64,000 bases of DNA from Rallus limicola (taxonomy: Eukaryota > Chordata > Aves > Gruiformes > Rallidae): positions 37,970,761 to 38,034,760 of the forward strand of contig JAKCOZ010000003.1 of NCBI GenBank assembly GCA_022605955.1. Reading direction: 5' to 3'. Made by a program: the position numbers and the translations under genes. Shown piece by piece: positions 1 through 10,746 of the stretch. A model generated the notes under the pieces. That model saw only the letters and a list, made by a program, of their open reading frames with translations. It was not told where the DNA came from and searched no databases. The stretch's first letter is position 1, and each line of letters opens with the position of its first letter.

Positions 1-488
1 AGGTAAATAAACATGCTGAAACCTTAAAGGATGACCAAGAAAAATATTATATCAAAAGTATTCTAACTATTTAGTATATCTTCAACTTCAGGCAACTAGG
101 CTGAACTGGATATGGCAATACTTGCAAAGCCCCTAAAGATTAGGCAAGAGGAAATGTGCACACAGGCATTTTTTTCTTTTTTCTTTTTTTTTTTTTTTTT
201 TTTTTTTGCTTGTTTGTTTCATCTGTTATGAACCCTTGGGGTGAATAAATAATACTTTGTTTGAAGAAGTTATGTTTGAAATCACTTTAATCAGTCTCCG
301 TCACAGACTCCCATAGGAAAAAGTGTCTCTCAGGTTCACAGAATAAACAGGAGATTAGAGCCCTAATATTCAGTCTGAGGAGTAAAATCATGTAGTTTCT
401 CTTTAATGAGAAGTTAACAAACCCTATCTGTGGCAAAAGTTAATGTAAGAAGTGTCATAAAGTACCTAAAGGTGAAGCAGTTACAAAT

Positions 489-506
489 GGGGGGGGGGGG
501 GGGGGG
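489..506 (+). repeat. Homopolymer G-run (G18)
   Basis: Eighteen consecutive G residues in otherwise AT-rich DNA. Such a run can form a G-quadruplex on this strand and is prone to length polymorphism and sequencing error. Its length is read from the assembly and may not be exact. Confidence 0.9.
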
Positions 507-715
507 AAATGTCAAATAATCACATTGAGCTGAAAAGTCCATTGTTCCATAGGCATGTATATTTACTGATGAAATAAACACTCTTCACAACACGTGAGAA
601 TAATCAACTACACAAGAAGTTACTTCATTGCCGATTTAAGTAATGATGAAGAACAGTATTTGGGACAGTGGATACTTCGCTGATCAACACCGTATCTGAG
701 AACATTGCAAGATAA

Positions 716-716
716 A

Positions 717-754
<38 letters not shown>
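716..754. repeat. (TA)n followed by poly-T
   Basis: About 12 TA units run straight into a 16-base T tract. This is a simple repeat abutting the first LTR remnant. Confidence 0.9.
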
Positions 755-768
755 AACCCATTAAGGAC

Positions 769-1126
769 TGTGGAGGTTCAGCCCCAGGCAGTATCTGAGC
801 ACCATGCACTGCTCACTCACCCCTGCACCGGAGGAGAAACAGAGTTGTGAAACCTCCACCAAAGGGGAAAAACAACAGAGCCTGAGGCAGAATTCTCTCT
901 CTCTCTCACACACACACACAACACAGAGCACTGCATAGACATGAAGACCAACCCCACAAACAACTACACTCAGAGTGTCCTGGAGACCTGTTGACCTGCC
1001 CCTCCTGGACCAGCCCCTTTTACATGGACATGATGTCCCATGATGTACAAAACAGCCCAGGACAACTCAGCTCACCTGTGCTGGCTGGCTGGGGAAGTTA
1101 CCTCTGTCCTGGCTGGAACCAGGACA
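769..1126 (-). mobile_element. Solo LTR remnant, minus strand, internally deleted
   Basis: The stretch starts with TGTGGAGGTT and ends with GGAACCAGGACA, the two ends expected for a bird LTR read on the minus strand (reverse complement TGTCCTGGTT...). Internal landmarks agree with the copy at 33706-34386: the TCTGAGCACCAT segment near the left end, and a CATGATGTCCCATG segment where that copy has a CRE-like promoter site. At about 358 bp it is roughly half the length of that copy, so a large internal part is missing. I found no clear target-site duplication. Class is inferred as endogenous retrovirus, probably ERVL-like because the related copy has a 5-bp duplication. No coding part remains. 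Confidence 0.65.
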
Positions 1127-1327
1127 GGGAGGAACAAACCACTCTTGGTTTCGTGATATGTAAAGGACCTTGATTTGTCTTTCACCATAGTAAAACAAAC
1201 AAAAGGAATTGTCTGAATGTCTGAACTCATGCTGGATTGGAATAATGTATTCATAGAAAGTATGCCTATCACCTGTCTTTGTTTTTATAGATTAATATTC
1301 TTTATTATTAGATGTCTCATATGCAGA

Positions 1328-1490
1328 CTCAAATCCCTAGGAAGCCTGTTTCCCTGTTCAACAACCCTTTTGGTAAAGAAATTCCTTCTAATGTCCCATC
1401 TGAATCTCTCTTGGCACACCTTTGAACCATTCCCATGCATCCTGTCACTGCATCTTAAGATAAAGGGCTCAGCAACTCCCTCTGCACTTC
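1328..1490 (-). mobile_element. Old CR1 LINE 3' fragment, minus strand
   Basis: The segment around AAGAAATTCCTTCTAATGTC, followed by a Leu/Trp-rich block and CCATTCCCATGCATCCTGTCACTG, is the reverse complement of the end of CR1 ORF2, where the plus-sense protein has the conserved RDRTRGNG-like and RLPREV-like stretches. The tail is missing and divergence is high, so edges are approximate. Confidence 0.65.
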
Positions 1491-2018
1491 CCCCCCAAAA
1501 AATTGATCACTTAAAGAATCATCATTCTCACAAAGAAGGGTAAAGCTTATGACATTTTTTTAGTTTACTAAAGTTCAAAACAAGTATAAATTGGAATGGG
1601 ATATGGCACAGCAGTCCACTCCAACATTCTGTCCATTTCTTTAGAAAAGAAGTAGAAAAAAAATAAAGATAAGTGCTTTAAATAATAGAGCAAAGTATCT
1701 CATAATTTTTTTACATTATGAGCCACTGTATTTGGATAATCTAACTTGTCAGGTCTAGAAAACGCAGAAGATGTAAAAAAATTAGACACTATGTCAAAAA
1801 TCATTGATGTCTGATTTCCATAGAACAAATAATGACAAGATGTGTATGTGTTTTTCAGAACTATCTCACAAGGCACTAAGCAGTTAGAAATTAAATAGAA
1901 GTGAGGACATTTTAAAGATGCAGATAAACAAGAATGAGGAAGAAATGCACATGATAGAATACCATTGTCTCTGAAAGTTCCAGTAAAAGACATCTAGAAT
2001 CTAATGTCTGTAGAGAGC
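1491..2018. other. Unique sequence, no gene seen
   Basis: AT-rich DNA between an old CR1 fragment and an LTR. The longest open frame (about 97 codons on the minus strand, 1700-1993) resembles no family I know and is interpreted as chance. Confidence 0.5.
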
Positions 2019-3941
2019 AATGGTGAGCTGACCTTGTCTGGCCATCAGGTGCACACCAAGCTGGTCTATCATTTCCTCTCCTTCCTTAACTGGACAGGAG
2101 AGAGAAATGAAAGGCTCATGGGCCAACACAAAGAAGAGAGGGTATTACTCAGCAATTATTTTGATGAAGACAGACTCAGCTTGGGGAAGATCAGAACAGG
2201 ATATTGAGAAATAAGAACAAATCTTAGAACTCCTAACCCCAGCCCTCCATTTTCTCAGGCTCAACTTCACTGACAACTTTTTTACCACCATGCCCACAGC
2301 AGAGAGGCAGGGGATGAAGGTTGCAGTCCGTTCATAATATGTTTTTTCTACTGCTCCTTTCCCCTTACACTCTTCCACTGCTCCAACCCATGTTAGTCCC
2401 ATACATGAAGTCTTTCATTAAGTTCTCTCATGTGGGTCATTTCCACAGGCTGCAGGTCATGAACCACTCCAGTGTGGGTCCATTACATGGAATACAGTGC
2501 TTTAGGAATAGACTGGCAAAGAATGGGTCACTCATGGGGTCACAGGTTTTGCTGGAATGCATTCTCTAGCATGGACACCTCTCTATGTTGCCATAGGTCC
2601 TGCCAGAATACCTGATCCAATTCAGGCTCTCCATAGTGTCACAGTGTCATTCAGGGCATGTATACCTGCTCTTGTGTGGAGTCTTCCACAGGCTGCAGAG
2701 TGAATATCTGCTTCACCATTAACTTATGTGGACCACAGGAGGACAACCTGCCTCACTGTAGTCTTCCCCATGGGCTGCAGGGGAATTTCTGCTCTGGCTC
2801 CTTCTTCTTCTTCACTGACCAAAGTGCCTGCAGGGCTGTTTACCTCACATATTCTCACTGTCCTCTCCCCACTGTTGTTCCATAGTGGTATTTTTTAACT
2901 CTTTTTAAATTATGTTATCACAGAGGTATGTTCTGGGTTTGTGTGGATGGGTTCTTGTGGAGGAGGGGGCTGCAGGAGTGGCTTCTGCAAGAAGCAGCTA
3001 GAAGCTTTCTCTAGGCCAGACAGAGTAAGCACCAGCCAACTCAAGGCCAGAGTAATTGCTGACCAAAGCCAAGCCCATCAGCAATGGTCATAGCACCTTT
3101 GTGAACCACATTTAAGACAAAAAAACTTCTGGCAGACATTTTTTGCCACAAGAGACGGGAGTGAGAAGATGTAAGAAACTGTGGAGACACTAAGGTCAAT
3201 AAAGAGGGTGGGGAGGAGGCATTGCAGATGATGGAAAGATTCCCCTGTACCCCATGGAGAAGACTATGGGTGAGCAGGCATCCCCCTGAGGCCGAGACCC
3301 CACCTGCAGCCTGTGGAGAGGCCCCATGATGGAGCAGGTGAAGATATATGGAAGACGCCATGACACATGTTGGAGCAAGCCTCTGTCAGCAGAGAGACAC
3401 ACAGAAATGAGTGAGGGGGAGACTGAGAGACAATCTATGATCTATGACTGTACCCCACAGAAGTGACCCATGCTGGGGTAGCTGGTGAAGAGCTGAAGCC
3501 CCATGGGAAAGGACTCATGTTGGAGAAGTTCACAGAGAACTGCCTCCTCACACTGGATCAGGGGAAGGGAATGAGGAAGCGCCCCCCCCCCCCCCCCATC
3601 TCCCCATTTCCTACCCCTCACAGTTTGGGGTGAGGGGGGAAGAAGGGAAATAATGAACAAAGTTAAATGTTAAATTTGCTAAGAAGTGAGGGGTGGGGGA
3701 GGTACTTTAAGATCTAGTTGCATTTCTCATTATCTGACTCTGGTTTCATTGTGTGTGTGTGTAGTGTAACAAATTAGAGAGCTTGCTTTCCTTTATTCTG
3801 TGTTGAGTCTGTTTTGCCCATGACCATTGCTGAGGTGCTCACTTTTGGCCAGCAGCAGGGCTGTCTTGGAGTCATCTGGAACTGACTCTGTTGGACACGG
3901 GGGCAGCTTCTAGCATCATATCATGCAAAACACTGCAATAC
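2019..3941 (-). mobile_element. Solo LTR, minus strand, split by another LTR
   Basis: On the minus strand the 5' part covers ~3825-3941 (GCAAAACACTG edge, then the GGGGGCAGCTTCTAG block) and the rest continues at ~2928 down to ~2019. The order of landmarks, with GGAGCAGG/CTGCAGCC units in the middle and a GGTCAGCTCACCATTG-type end, matches the related ~1.2-kb LTRs in the window, but this is a distinct subfamily. The two parts total about 1.03 kb once the plus-strand insert is removed. The break falls inside the TTATCACAGAGG...GCTGATTGG-type segment: TATCACAGAGG lies on the left of the insert and ACCATTGCTGAGG on the right. It is therefore older than the inserted LTR. Class is inferred as ERV. 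No internal viral genes are present. Confidence 0.7.
2929..3824 (+). mobile_element. LTR inserted antiparallel into another LTR, 3' truncated
   Basis: Starts TGTTCTGGGTTTG, followed by GGGGGCTGCAGGAGTGGCTTC and AGAAGCAGCTAGAAGCTTTCTC as in the other family copies. It ends in the U5-like block GTTGAGTCTGTTTTGCCC at about 3824. The last ~165 bp found in complete copies (to AACCACCACA) are absent, and host LTR sequence resumes directly. The polyadenylation signal is eroded to AACAAA at 3768-3773. A 16-base C-run (3582-3597) interrupts the 3' third. An antisense open frame (3041-3361) lies at the same place as those in sister LTRs. It is non-coding in the sense direction. Confidence 0.7.
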
Positions 3942-4048
3942 TTCCCCCATCCACTACAAAGATTTTTCTCTGTCAACCTGTTTGGAAAACAGGATCAGAG
4001 GATAAGACAAGAAATCGTTGTCCTTTCTCAGAAAATTTCCATAATATT
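3942..4048. other. Short spacer between LTRs
   Basis: About 100 bp of AT-rich DNA with no recognisable feature. Confidence 0.5.
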
Positions 4049-4569
4049 TGTGGTTTGGTGAAATTTAATATTTCTCAGGCATTATGTCATTAAAACACAT
4101 AGGTTGAGATAATGAGAGTTTAATATAACAAGGGAAGATCATTATAATAATGATAATAGCAATAACAACAATAGTGTATATGAAACATGTGACACACAAA
4201 GGCAATTGCTCACTGCATGCAAAAACAAAATAAACCCCAAAGAAACCAATACCCAGTCTGTTTCTGAGTAGTGATGCCACCTCCCAGCTAGCTTCACCAG
4301 TTATAACCAGAGTATGATGTTACTTAGTTTATTACTGACCCTTTGGTCAGTCTTGGTGAGCTGCTCTGGCTGTGCTCTCACAGCTTCTTGTACAACAGAC
4401 AGGGTGTGAGAAGCTGAGAAGACCTTGAATAGGTATAGGCACCACAACTACCCAGCGACAAGTAAACCATCAGTATTTTATCAACATTATTGTCATACTA
4501 AATCCAAAACACAGCACTGTACCAGGTAATAGAAGGAAAATGAACTGTATCTCAGCTGAAATCACGACA
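4049..4569 (-). mobile_element. Solo LTR, minus strand (same family as 33706-34386)
   Basis: Bounded by TGTGGTTTGG and ATCACGACA. Internal landmarks follow the order in the 33.7-kb copy: GGTTGAGATAATGAGAGTTTAAT, an AT(A/G)AT-rich tract, GCAATTGCTCAC, a decayed promoter CRE (TATGATGTTACTT), CTCTGGCTGTG and GAGAAGCTGAG. Possible flanking AATAT repeats (4043-4047 and 4571-4575) each sit one base away from the canonical ends, so the target duplication is uncertain. No coding content. Confidence 0.7.
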
Positions 4570-5739
4570 CAATATGAAGTATTTTCCTACACAGATAAGA
4601 ATGTTCTATAGCAAGCGTTATGGTCAATGAAATTAAACCTAATTTCCTTTCTCACTTCTGAGTTAATTCAAAGCACCCCAAAGAAATTCCAGCTGCTACA
4701 AACTGTAGCTTGAAAAAGCTTATCCACAGATGGAATTCCAGTTGTCTTTATCTCAGGAAATAGTCACCTGATATAAATTAGATTTTTAACTTATCCCTGT
4801 ATTAACAAGTCCATCAAATATCATTTGATCATTTATCAAGTTATTTATAAAATCTATTGATTTATTTATAAAATAAAATATTTTTAAATTAGCATTTCTC
4901 CCAGTGTTTGTAATTAAAATAATTTATTTTACATTTCTTCATAAATAAGAAATTATAGAAATCACAACCTATGGAATTGAGGACATCTAGGGCTAAAACT
5001 GCATTAGGGGTGAAGAAAAAAAGGCTGTGTAATTTCTTCAGAAAAAAAACAGATAAGTGATAGAAAAGGAAGAACTGCAAGTTTCCAAATCAAAGTAAAA
5101 ATGGAATAAGGAGCTAAATTATTTTACTTCTGCCCTTTATGCAATATTTAGCATTTGAAACCATCAGCAGAACTTGGTTTGAGGCACTTTCAATCACAAT
5201 CCCTTCAGGTCAAAAATTCTGCTGCCTTTTAGAACTAGTCTTTCACATCTCTTTTACCCGAAAGCTAGATCTCCAGAGTGCAGCTGTTTTCTAAGGTTGA
5301 TACAGAACACTGCAAAAGTGAAGCACCACCAGAGCAGGGCAGATTTGTAAGAACAATAACTTGTTCTTACAAATCCATGTTGTAATAATTCCAGACGACA
5401 ATTTTGGGGAACTGCTGCTTAATTCCACTTGTTTCAGTTTTTATTCCCAACTCAATAGGTAGTTGCATTTAACATGAAAGTCACAGGTATATAGTCAAAT
5501 TAGGAATATATCGATGGGAAAATTGCAATCCTGAAATTAACTTCATTATTAACTATTAATTATTTAGGCCAGTGAAAAGCCACCTTCTTCAGAATATATT
5601 CTTAATTAAATTTGAAGTGGACTTTACTATCAATAATGTTGAATGTGTATCAATACTCAGCCACCTAAAACCTTCTAAATATTTTTTTCCCTTTACAACT
5701 TATTGGAAACTCTCCTGTTTAAATGTATGACCATATACT
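4570..5739. other. Unique AT-rich stretch containing a perfect hairpin
   Basis: No gene seen. The stretch holds the perfect inverted repeat at 5342-5375, listed separately. Short open frames resemble nothing known. Confidence 0.5.
5342..5375. repeat. Perfect 15-bp inverted repeat with 4-nt loop
   Basis: Arms 5342-5356 and 5361-5375 are exact reverse complements (GATTTGTAAGAACAA and its complement) around the loop TAAC. Pairing does not extend beyond the arms, so it is too short for a microRNA precursor. A template-switch origin is likely. Confidence 0.85.
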
Positions 5740-6545
5740 CTCCTCCTAATCTATGTCTCAGTCAAAGGCCGATCTCCAGCTTCTCAGTAACCTCATCATA
5801 GGTACAGAAAGACAGCTGTTAGGTGCCTATAAACTTTTCTTCCCTTCTGTGGAATTAACAAGTCCAGTTCCTTCAGAGGGAACATATTACAGCCTTAGAT
5901 TATCCTTGTTGCTCTCCACTGGACTTGCTCCAAATTAGCAACATCTTTCTTGTATGATGAGAAGGAGCTGTGCATGGTTTTACATATAAAGATTAATGAA
6001 TGTTGAGTAGAGAAAAATATTCATGTCCCTCGGGTCTACCAGGTTCTTTTTAACAGCTGTTTCCTAGTTGTCCAGTCCCCAGTCTGTGCCATTGCATTGG
6101 ATTAGTCTGTCCCACACACAAGACTTTGCCTTTGTCTTTGTTGAATTTCATTAGGTGCTTGTCAAACAGTTTTGGATCTTCAGTGGCAGGCCAGACTTTT
6201 AACAAAACTATTGAATATCTCAAATTGGAGTCATTGGCAGACTTGAGAAGGATTTATTCCACCTCTTCCTCAGTTATATCAATAAAGATCAGAGCCACAG
6301 ACAGATCTCTGAAGATCTTCTGTTGTAATTAGTCTCTAGCTACAGTACAATCACTTTATCATTCAAGTCCTCTAATTTACCCAGTTTTTTACTTACCTAG
6401 CAGGCCATTCCACTGGGGACAATGTGTCTTGAGTGCAGATGCTCTGAGATATGGCATGGAAATCTTTGCTAAGATCACAATAAATTACAACCAATTGCTC
6501 TACACTCAACTAATAATTTTGTCACAGAAGTCAATTAGGTTGTCC
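5740..6545 (-). mobile_element. Very old CR1 LINE ORF2 fragment, minus strand
   Basis: Read on the minus strand, several blocks follow CR1 ORF2 order: a block for the region linking thumb and C-terminus (5880-5950, GGACTTGCTCCAAA), the LHLGQ/FNKAK-like region (6125-6180, TTGAATTTCATTAGGTGCTTG), the FADDTK-adjacent region (6215-6300, GAGTCATTGGCAGACTTGAG and ATATCAATAAAGATCAGAGCC) and the AFDKVS-like upstream part (6440-6545, TTTGCTAAGATCAC...TCAATTAGGTTGTCC). All frames are broken. It is the most diverged CR1 in the window, hence probably the oldest. Confidence 0.65.
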
Positions 6546-8469
6546 GAAAGTGTTGTACACTTGGTACATATATGCTATCTATTATATGTATGTAGTTGAC
6601 TTGTGAGACACATCAAAATATCAGCCAGCACTCTCAGCACCCTATTCCCCCAAATGTGTATCATCTGGTATTATCAACTTGTGTTTTCTCAAGAGATCTC
6701 TTTCTCAATCCTTTTCATCTCCTGGTATTTTCTCTCTTCCTTCCACCCTGTGTGCAGGCTTGAGAGGTCTCTTAGTTCATGCAAAATGTCTGGTTTGGTC
6801 TGGTTTTAACAACCTTTCATGTCACTGGAGAAATTATTGACATAGTTGAAGAGATTATGACCTAGACCTTGTCTTCATGTTCACAGAAATACTGAACAGA
6901 TAGAGCCACCTAATAGGATAAGACATGCTATTTAGGCAGCTCGTGATTTGTAATGAAGCATCTTTATAAAAATAAATATGCATGATTTCCTTATCTATGG
7001 TTTTAAGTTTTTCTTTTGAAACTTTAATGAGACCCAATGTTTGTAAAGTTCTATATAACATGGAATATAAACCCTAAACTTGTTGCCTATGGTAAACTTC
7101 AAGAACCTAGCTCTCTATTCCTTTACCCCCCACTATATTATTCATTCTGTGATATGATGCTTCCAAATCTTACAGCTAAGGAAGCCACACAGAGTCATTA
7201 ATAGCTTACTGTCTCCTCCCTACCCTTTTCATAAGCCAGCCAAACTTTGCAGGTTGGATGCATGCTTCACAAACCTAGTTCCACAGAGGAAAAAGTTTCC
7301 AAAATAAACTCAGCTTGATATTTGAATATTTTTAAAAATCATTCAACTCTTCATTTAAAAAAGAATAAACAACAACAACAAAACCCTAAGCCTTTAAGAG
7401 TTGAGAGAAAATGTTCTCTTACATATTAATAAGACCGCAAAAGAAACAAAGCAGAAAACAAGAGTTGTTAGTTTCTTACACAGAGGAGGTGCATCAGAAG
7501 AGCCATCACAGTAGCCCTAGCAGTTGTAATATTAAACTTTCTCCCAAATGATTTCAAAAAGGGGTTGTTGAGTAATATGGTAATTCTAATTTATTAGTCA
7601 GACTAAAGCCTAAAACCAAATGCAAAGAATAAAAATAATTACAAAATAGTCAAGAAAACATTGTATGAAATTCAATGTGGATAAGTGCACAAAATGGCAC
7701 ACGAGATCAATCCTCTCTTTAGATACACAGTGATGAATGTAACACATTATCTCATCTTATTCTAGACAGTTTGGATCATGTGAACCTGATATCCAATAGC
7801 ACAAAAATGTTAGAATTTGTTAACAAAATAATAAGGTTCAGAACATACATGCAGTTATATTTCTATGTGCTACTTTATAAAGCTTCAGCCTAAAAAACTC
7901 TTTAATAGTGTGCACAAATCTAAGACATAGGTAGGCAGTAGAGCAACTCATTCCCCCAGTGTATTTTTGACACTAGGAGTTTTCATACAGTCTGAACACA
8001 ATTGAACCAATTCATAGACTAAAAATGTACCACAGGGTGTGAACACAAAGGTTACATCTTGTAAAAAACTTGTTCAACCCTGAAGCTAGTGGGTTGCAAT
8101 GGTTTGCATTCAGACAACAAAATTCTTTTCCCCCTCAAAGAAGAATGCCTGCTGGAAACAGTCAATAGCTCATGGTGTAAGCCAAAACCATTCCCAGACC
8201 TGTTCTGTGAGAGTACACACTGACACGAATCAAACTGTGCCAATTAGCATCTATTCTGTTCATCATTAGACCATGTGCTCAGACCTAAACCCTGGCCACG
8301 TTCAGTTGACTAGTATAAAAATGTGCGTTAGACATGTTACAGGCTAAATAAATCATTGCTCTAACACAGTCTGGAAATTTATTATACTTTTAAAAATCAG
8401 CTAGGATGATGAACAGGAAAATCTAATTCGAGATCTGTTCACATATTAATGCCATGCCTCAGAGATTAG
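6546..8469. other. Unique AT-rich stretch, no gene seen
   Basis: About 1.9 kb without recognisable repeat or gene. Open frames are 60-70 codons and unrecognised. Confidence 0.5.
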
Positions 8470-9105
8470 AAGCCTGAAGCATAAGCAACCATATCCTGGG
8501 CTGCATCGAAAGAAGTGTCACCAGCAAGAAAAGTGATTCTTGCCCTGTAATCCACTCTTGTGAGACTCCACCTGAGTAATGCATCCAGTTCTTGAGTACT
8601 CAGCTCAGGAAAGACATGGAAATGTTGGCACAGGTCTAGAGGAGGATCACACCAGTGATCAGGGGGAACATCTCTCCTATGAGGAAAGGTTGAGACATTT
8701 GGGGTTGTTCGTCCTGGAGAAGAGAAGGTTCCAGAGAGACATTGTTGAAGCCTTTCATTTCTTAAAGGGAGTTTATAAGAAAGATGAGAACAGACCTAAA
8801 TATGGACAGTTGCAATAAGACAAGGGTAATACTTAAAAACTTCAAGAGGACAGATTTAAACTGCATATAAAGGATTTTTTTTTTTTTTTTTTTTTTTTTA
8901 CAAGGGTGGTGAAACACTAAAGCAGATTACCCAGAGATGTAGTAGATACCCACTCCCTGGAAGTATTCAACATCAGGTTGGATGGGGCTCTGAGAAACCT
9001 GATCTGGTTGAAGAAGTTGAAGATGTTTCTGCTTGTTGCAGAGAAGTTTGGACTAGATTACCATTAGAAGTCCCTTCCAACTCAAGCTATTCCATTATTC
9101 TATGC
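8470..9105 (+). mobile_element. CR1 LINE 3' end, plus strand
   Basis: Begins in the C-terminal third of ORF2 (ATCCTGGGCTGCATCGAAAG encodes the ILGCI-like block), passes through the SYEERLRHLGLF block (~8676-8715) and the EKRRFQRDI block, and ends in the 3' UTR with GGACTAGATTACCATTAGAAG and a decayed ATTCTATG tail. A 25-base T-run (8875-8899) sits at the position of the RKNFF-type codons and has expanded. 5' truncated, all frames broken. Confidence 0.85.
8875..8899 (+). repeat. Poly-T run inside CR1
   Basis: Twenty-five T residues replace a short T-rich stretch of the CR1 coding region. This looks like slippage after insertion. Confidence 0.85.
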
Positions 9106-9552
9106 TTCCTTCTCATTTAGAAATACATTATTCTGCTGAGGAATACTTAGTTCTTCTGTATCTCTGTATGGATCTTAGGTCATACAAACAAATAACCAAT
9201 GCCTTGTAAAGGATAAATCACAGAGAGGCACAAATATTAAGTATAGGATGTGATCTTTGAGCTAGTAGCACCCTTACAAAGACACGTTTATCCTAGAGTT
9301 ATATTTCTCAGTGGGAGGATAGAATGTCCAATTTGATCTGTGGATATTTTATCATTTTTTACTTGGCTTTAATTGCATAATTCTTTATGATACAATATCT
9401 CTTTTTAAACACAGGGGAAGCTATACACTGAATGACAACTAAATTAATATTATTTACCTCAGCTCTGCAACACAGACCAGTTCTGCACTTTCTCCGAGAC
9501 TGTAGTTAACTGTGTAGAATATGCTCTCCTTCACACAACCTGGAAACACTGT
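9106..9552. other. Unique sequence before the CCTT microsatellite
   Basis: No gene or recognisable repeat seen. Confidence 0.5.
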
Positions 9553-9782
9553 CCCTTCCTTCCTTCCTTCCTTCCTTCCTTCCTTCCTTCCTTCCTTCCT
9601 TCCTTCCTTCCTTCCTTCCTTCCTTCCTTCCTTCCTTCCTTCCTTCCTTCCTTCCTTCCTTCCTTCCTTCCTTCCTTCCTTCCTTCCTTCCTTCCTTCCT
9701 TCCTTCCTTCCTTCCTTCCTTCCTTCCTTCCTTCCTTCCTTCCTTCCTTCCTTCCTTCCTTCCTTCCTTCCTTCCTTCCTTT
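9553..9782 (+). repeat. (CCTT)n microsatellite, about 230 bp
   Basis: An uninterrupted CCTT tetranucleotide array. Because the unit has no stop in any frame, it creates long spurious frames on both strands (9521-9988 plus, Pro-Ser-Phe-Leu repeats; 9531-9833 minus, Lys-Glu-Gly-Arg repeats). It is purine/pyrimidine asymmetric, so triplex (H-DNA) formation is possible. Array length is likely polymorphic. Confidence 0.97.
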
Positions 9783-10342
9783 GTGGTTTGCTAGTGACAC
9801 AGAATGGTCTACCTTTTTTTCAGATACTCTCAAATAACATTGATATAGCCATTGGAGATGTTGCTTTATTCATAAGTGCTCAAGTACAGAAATTAAAAAA
9901 AAACAGAAAAACAGCAAAAAGAAGAGATTGTTCTTTCAAAATAGGAAAATTGAGCAAAGAAGAATTTCTCATCACTACTGCCTTCTGATTGAAACATGCT
10001 AAACACTGTTGTTGATTTTTAAGAGACTGAATACACTGTTTTTGTGAATTATTTATTTGAGAGATTGCCCATGTGCTTAAGAAAAATGCTTTTCTCTTTA
10101 AAATCTCTCTGCTAAGAAGGAAAACACTCAGATAAATTCTTTTCTGTGCTAATTCTTGAGATTGCTATAGTCTTAGTAGGAAGAATTGGTGACGAAGGAT
10201 TGCCAACTAAAACAGTTGCAACCTCTGTATTACATTATGCTTTAATACAGAATTCAGAAATATAAAATATCTATAGGTGACAACAATAATAAAAAAGGAA
10301 TGAAAAGTTACCTAAAATTTGCCCTGAAACCTGTCCCTTTTT

Positions 10343-10372
10343 ATATTTAGTTTTTCTAAAAAAACTAAATAT
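10343..10372. repeat. Perfect 13-bp inverted repeat with 4-nt loop
   Basis: Arms 10343-10355 (ATATTTAGTTTTT) and 10360-10372 are exact reverse complements around the loop CTAA. Confidence 0.8.
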
Positions 10373-10720
10373 TTTTTAAAATGCAGATTTTGAATTTTTT
10401 TTCCAATAATACTTTTGCTTTAAAATATCTTCAAACACAAGACTGAAAATTTTGGAATTATTAAAAGAAATATGAACAATTTACTTTTGCCAGCTGATTT
10501 AGAATCTTTTGATTTACCATATCATCATATTGCCACTAAAAATTTCAGTGTTAATGAATCAATATACTTCCAATTCCCAAAAAAACACTAACTAACAATT
10601 GTCATTTTGTGTCTTGAAAAGACTTTTAGGGCATCAGGGAATACATTAAAAGAATATGTGTTACAGAACATTTGATGAAATACACTCTTATTTTTCAATT
10701 ACAGGAAGTAAAGTGTGGAG

Positions 10721-10746
10721 GGAAGAAAAAAAAAGTTTTTTCTTCC
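10721..10746. repeat. Perfect 11-bp inverted repeat with 4-nt loop
   Basis: Arms 10721-10731 (GGAAGAAAAAA) and 10736-10746 are exact reverse complements around the loop AAAG. Confidence 0.75.

Larger units (their letters stand above)
1..768. other. Unique AT-rich stretch with simple repeats
   Basis: I see no gene here. The stretch holds a T-run (184-207), an 18-base G-run (489-506) and a TA dinucleotide run passing into poly-T (about 716-754). The TA/poly-T tract ends just before the LTR remnant at 769. Open frames are short and unrecognised. Confidence 0.6.

Noticed and set aside
5342..5375. Hairpin as a microRNA precursor
   Set aside because: The stem is only 15 bp and pairing stops at the arms, which is shorter than a precursor needs.
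9521..9988. 155-codon plus frame and 100-codon minus frame across the CCTT array
   Set aside because: They are products of a stop-free tetranucleotide repeat (Pro-Ser-Phe-Leu or Lys-Glu-Gly-Arg).
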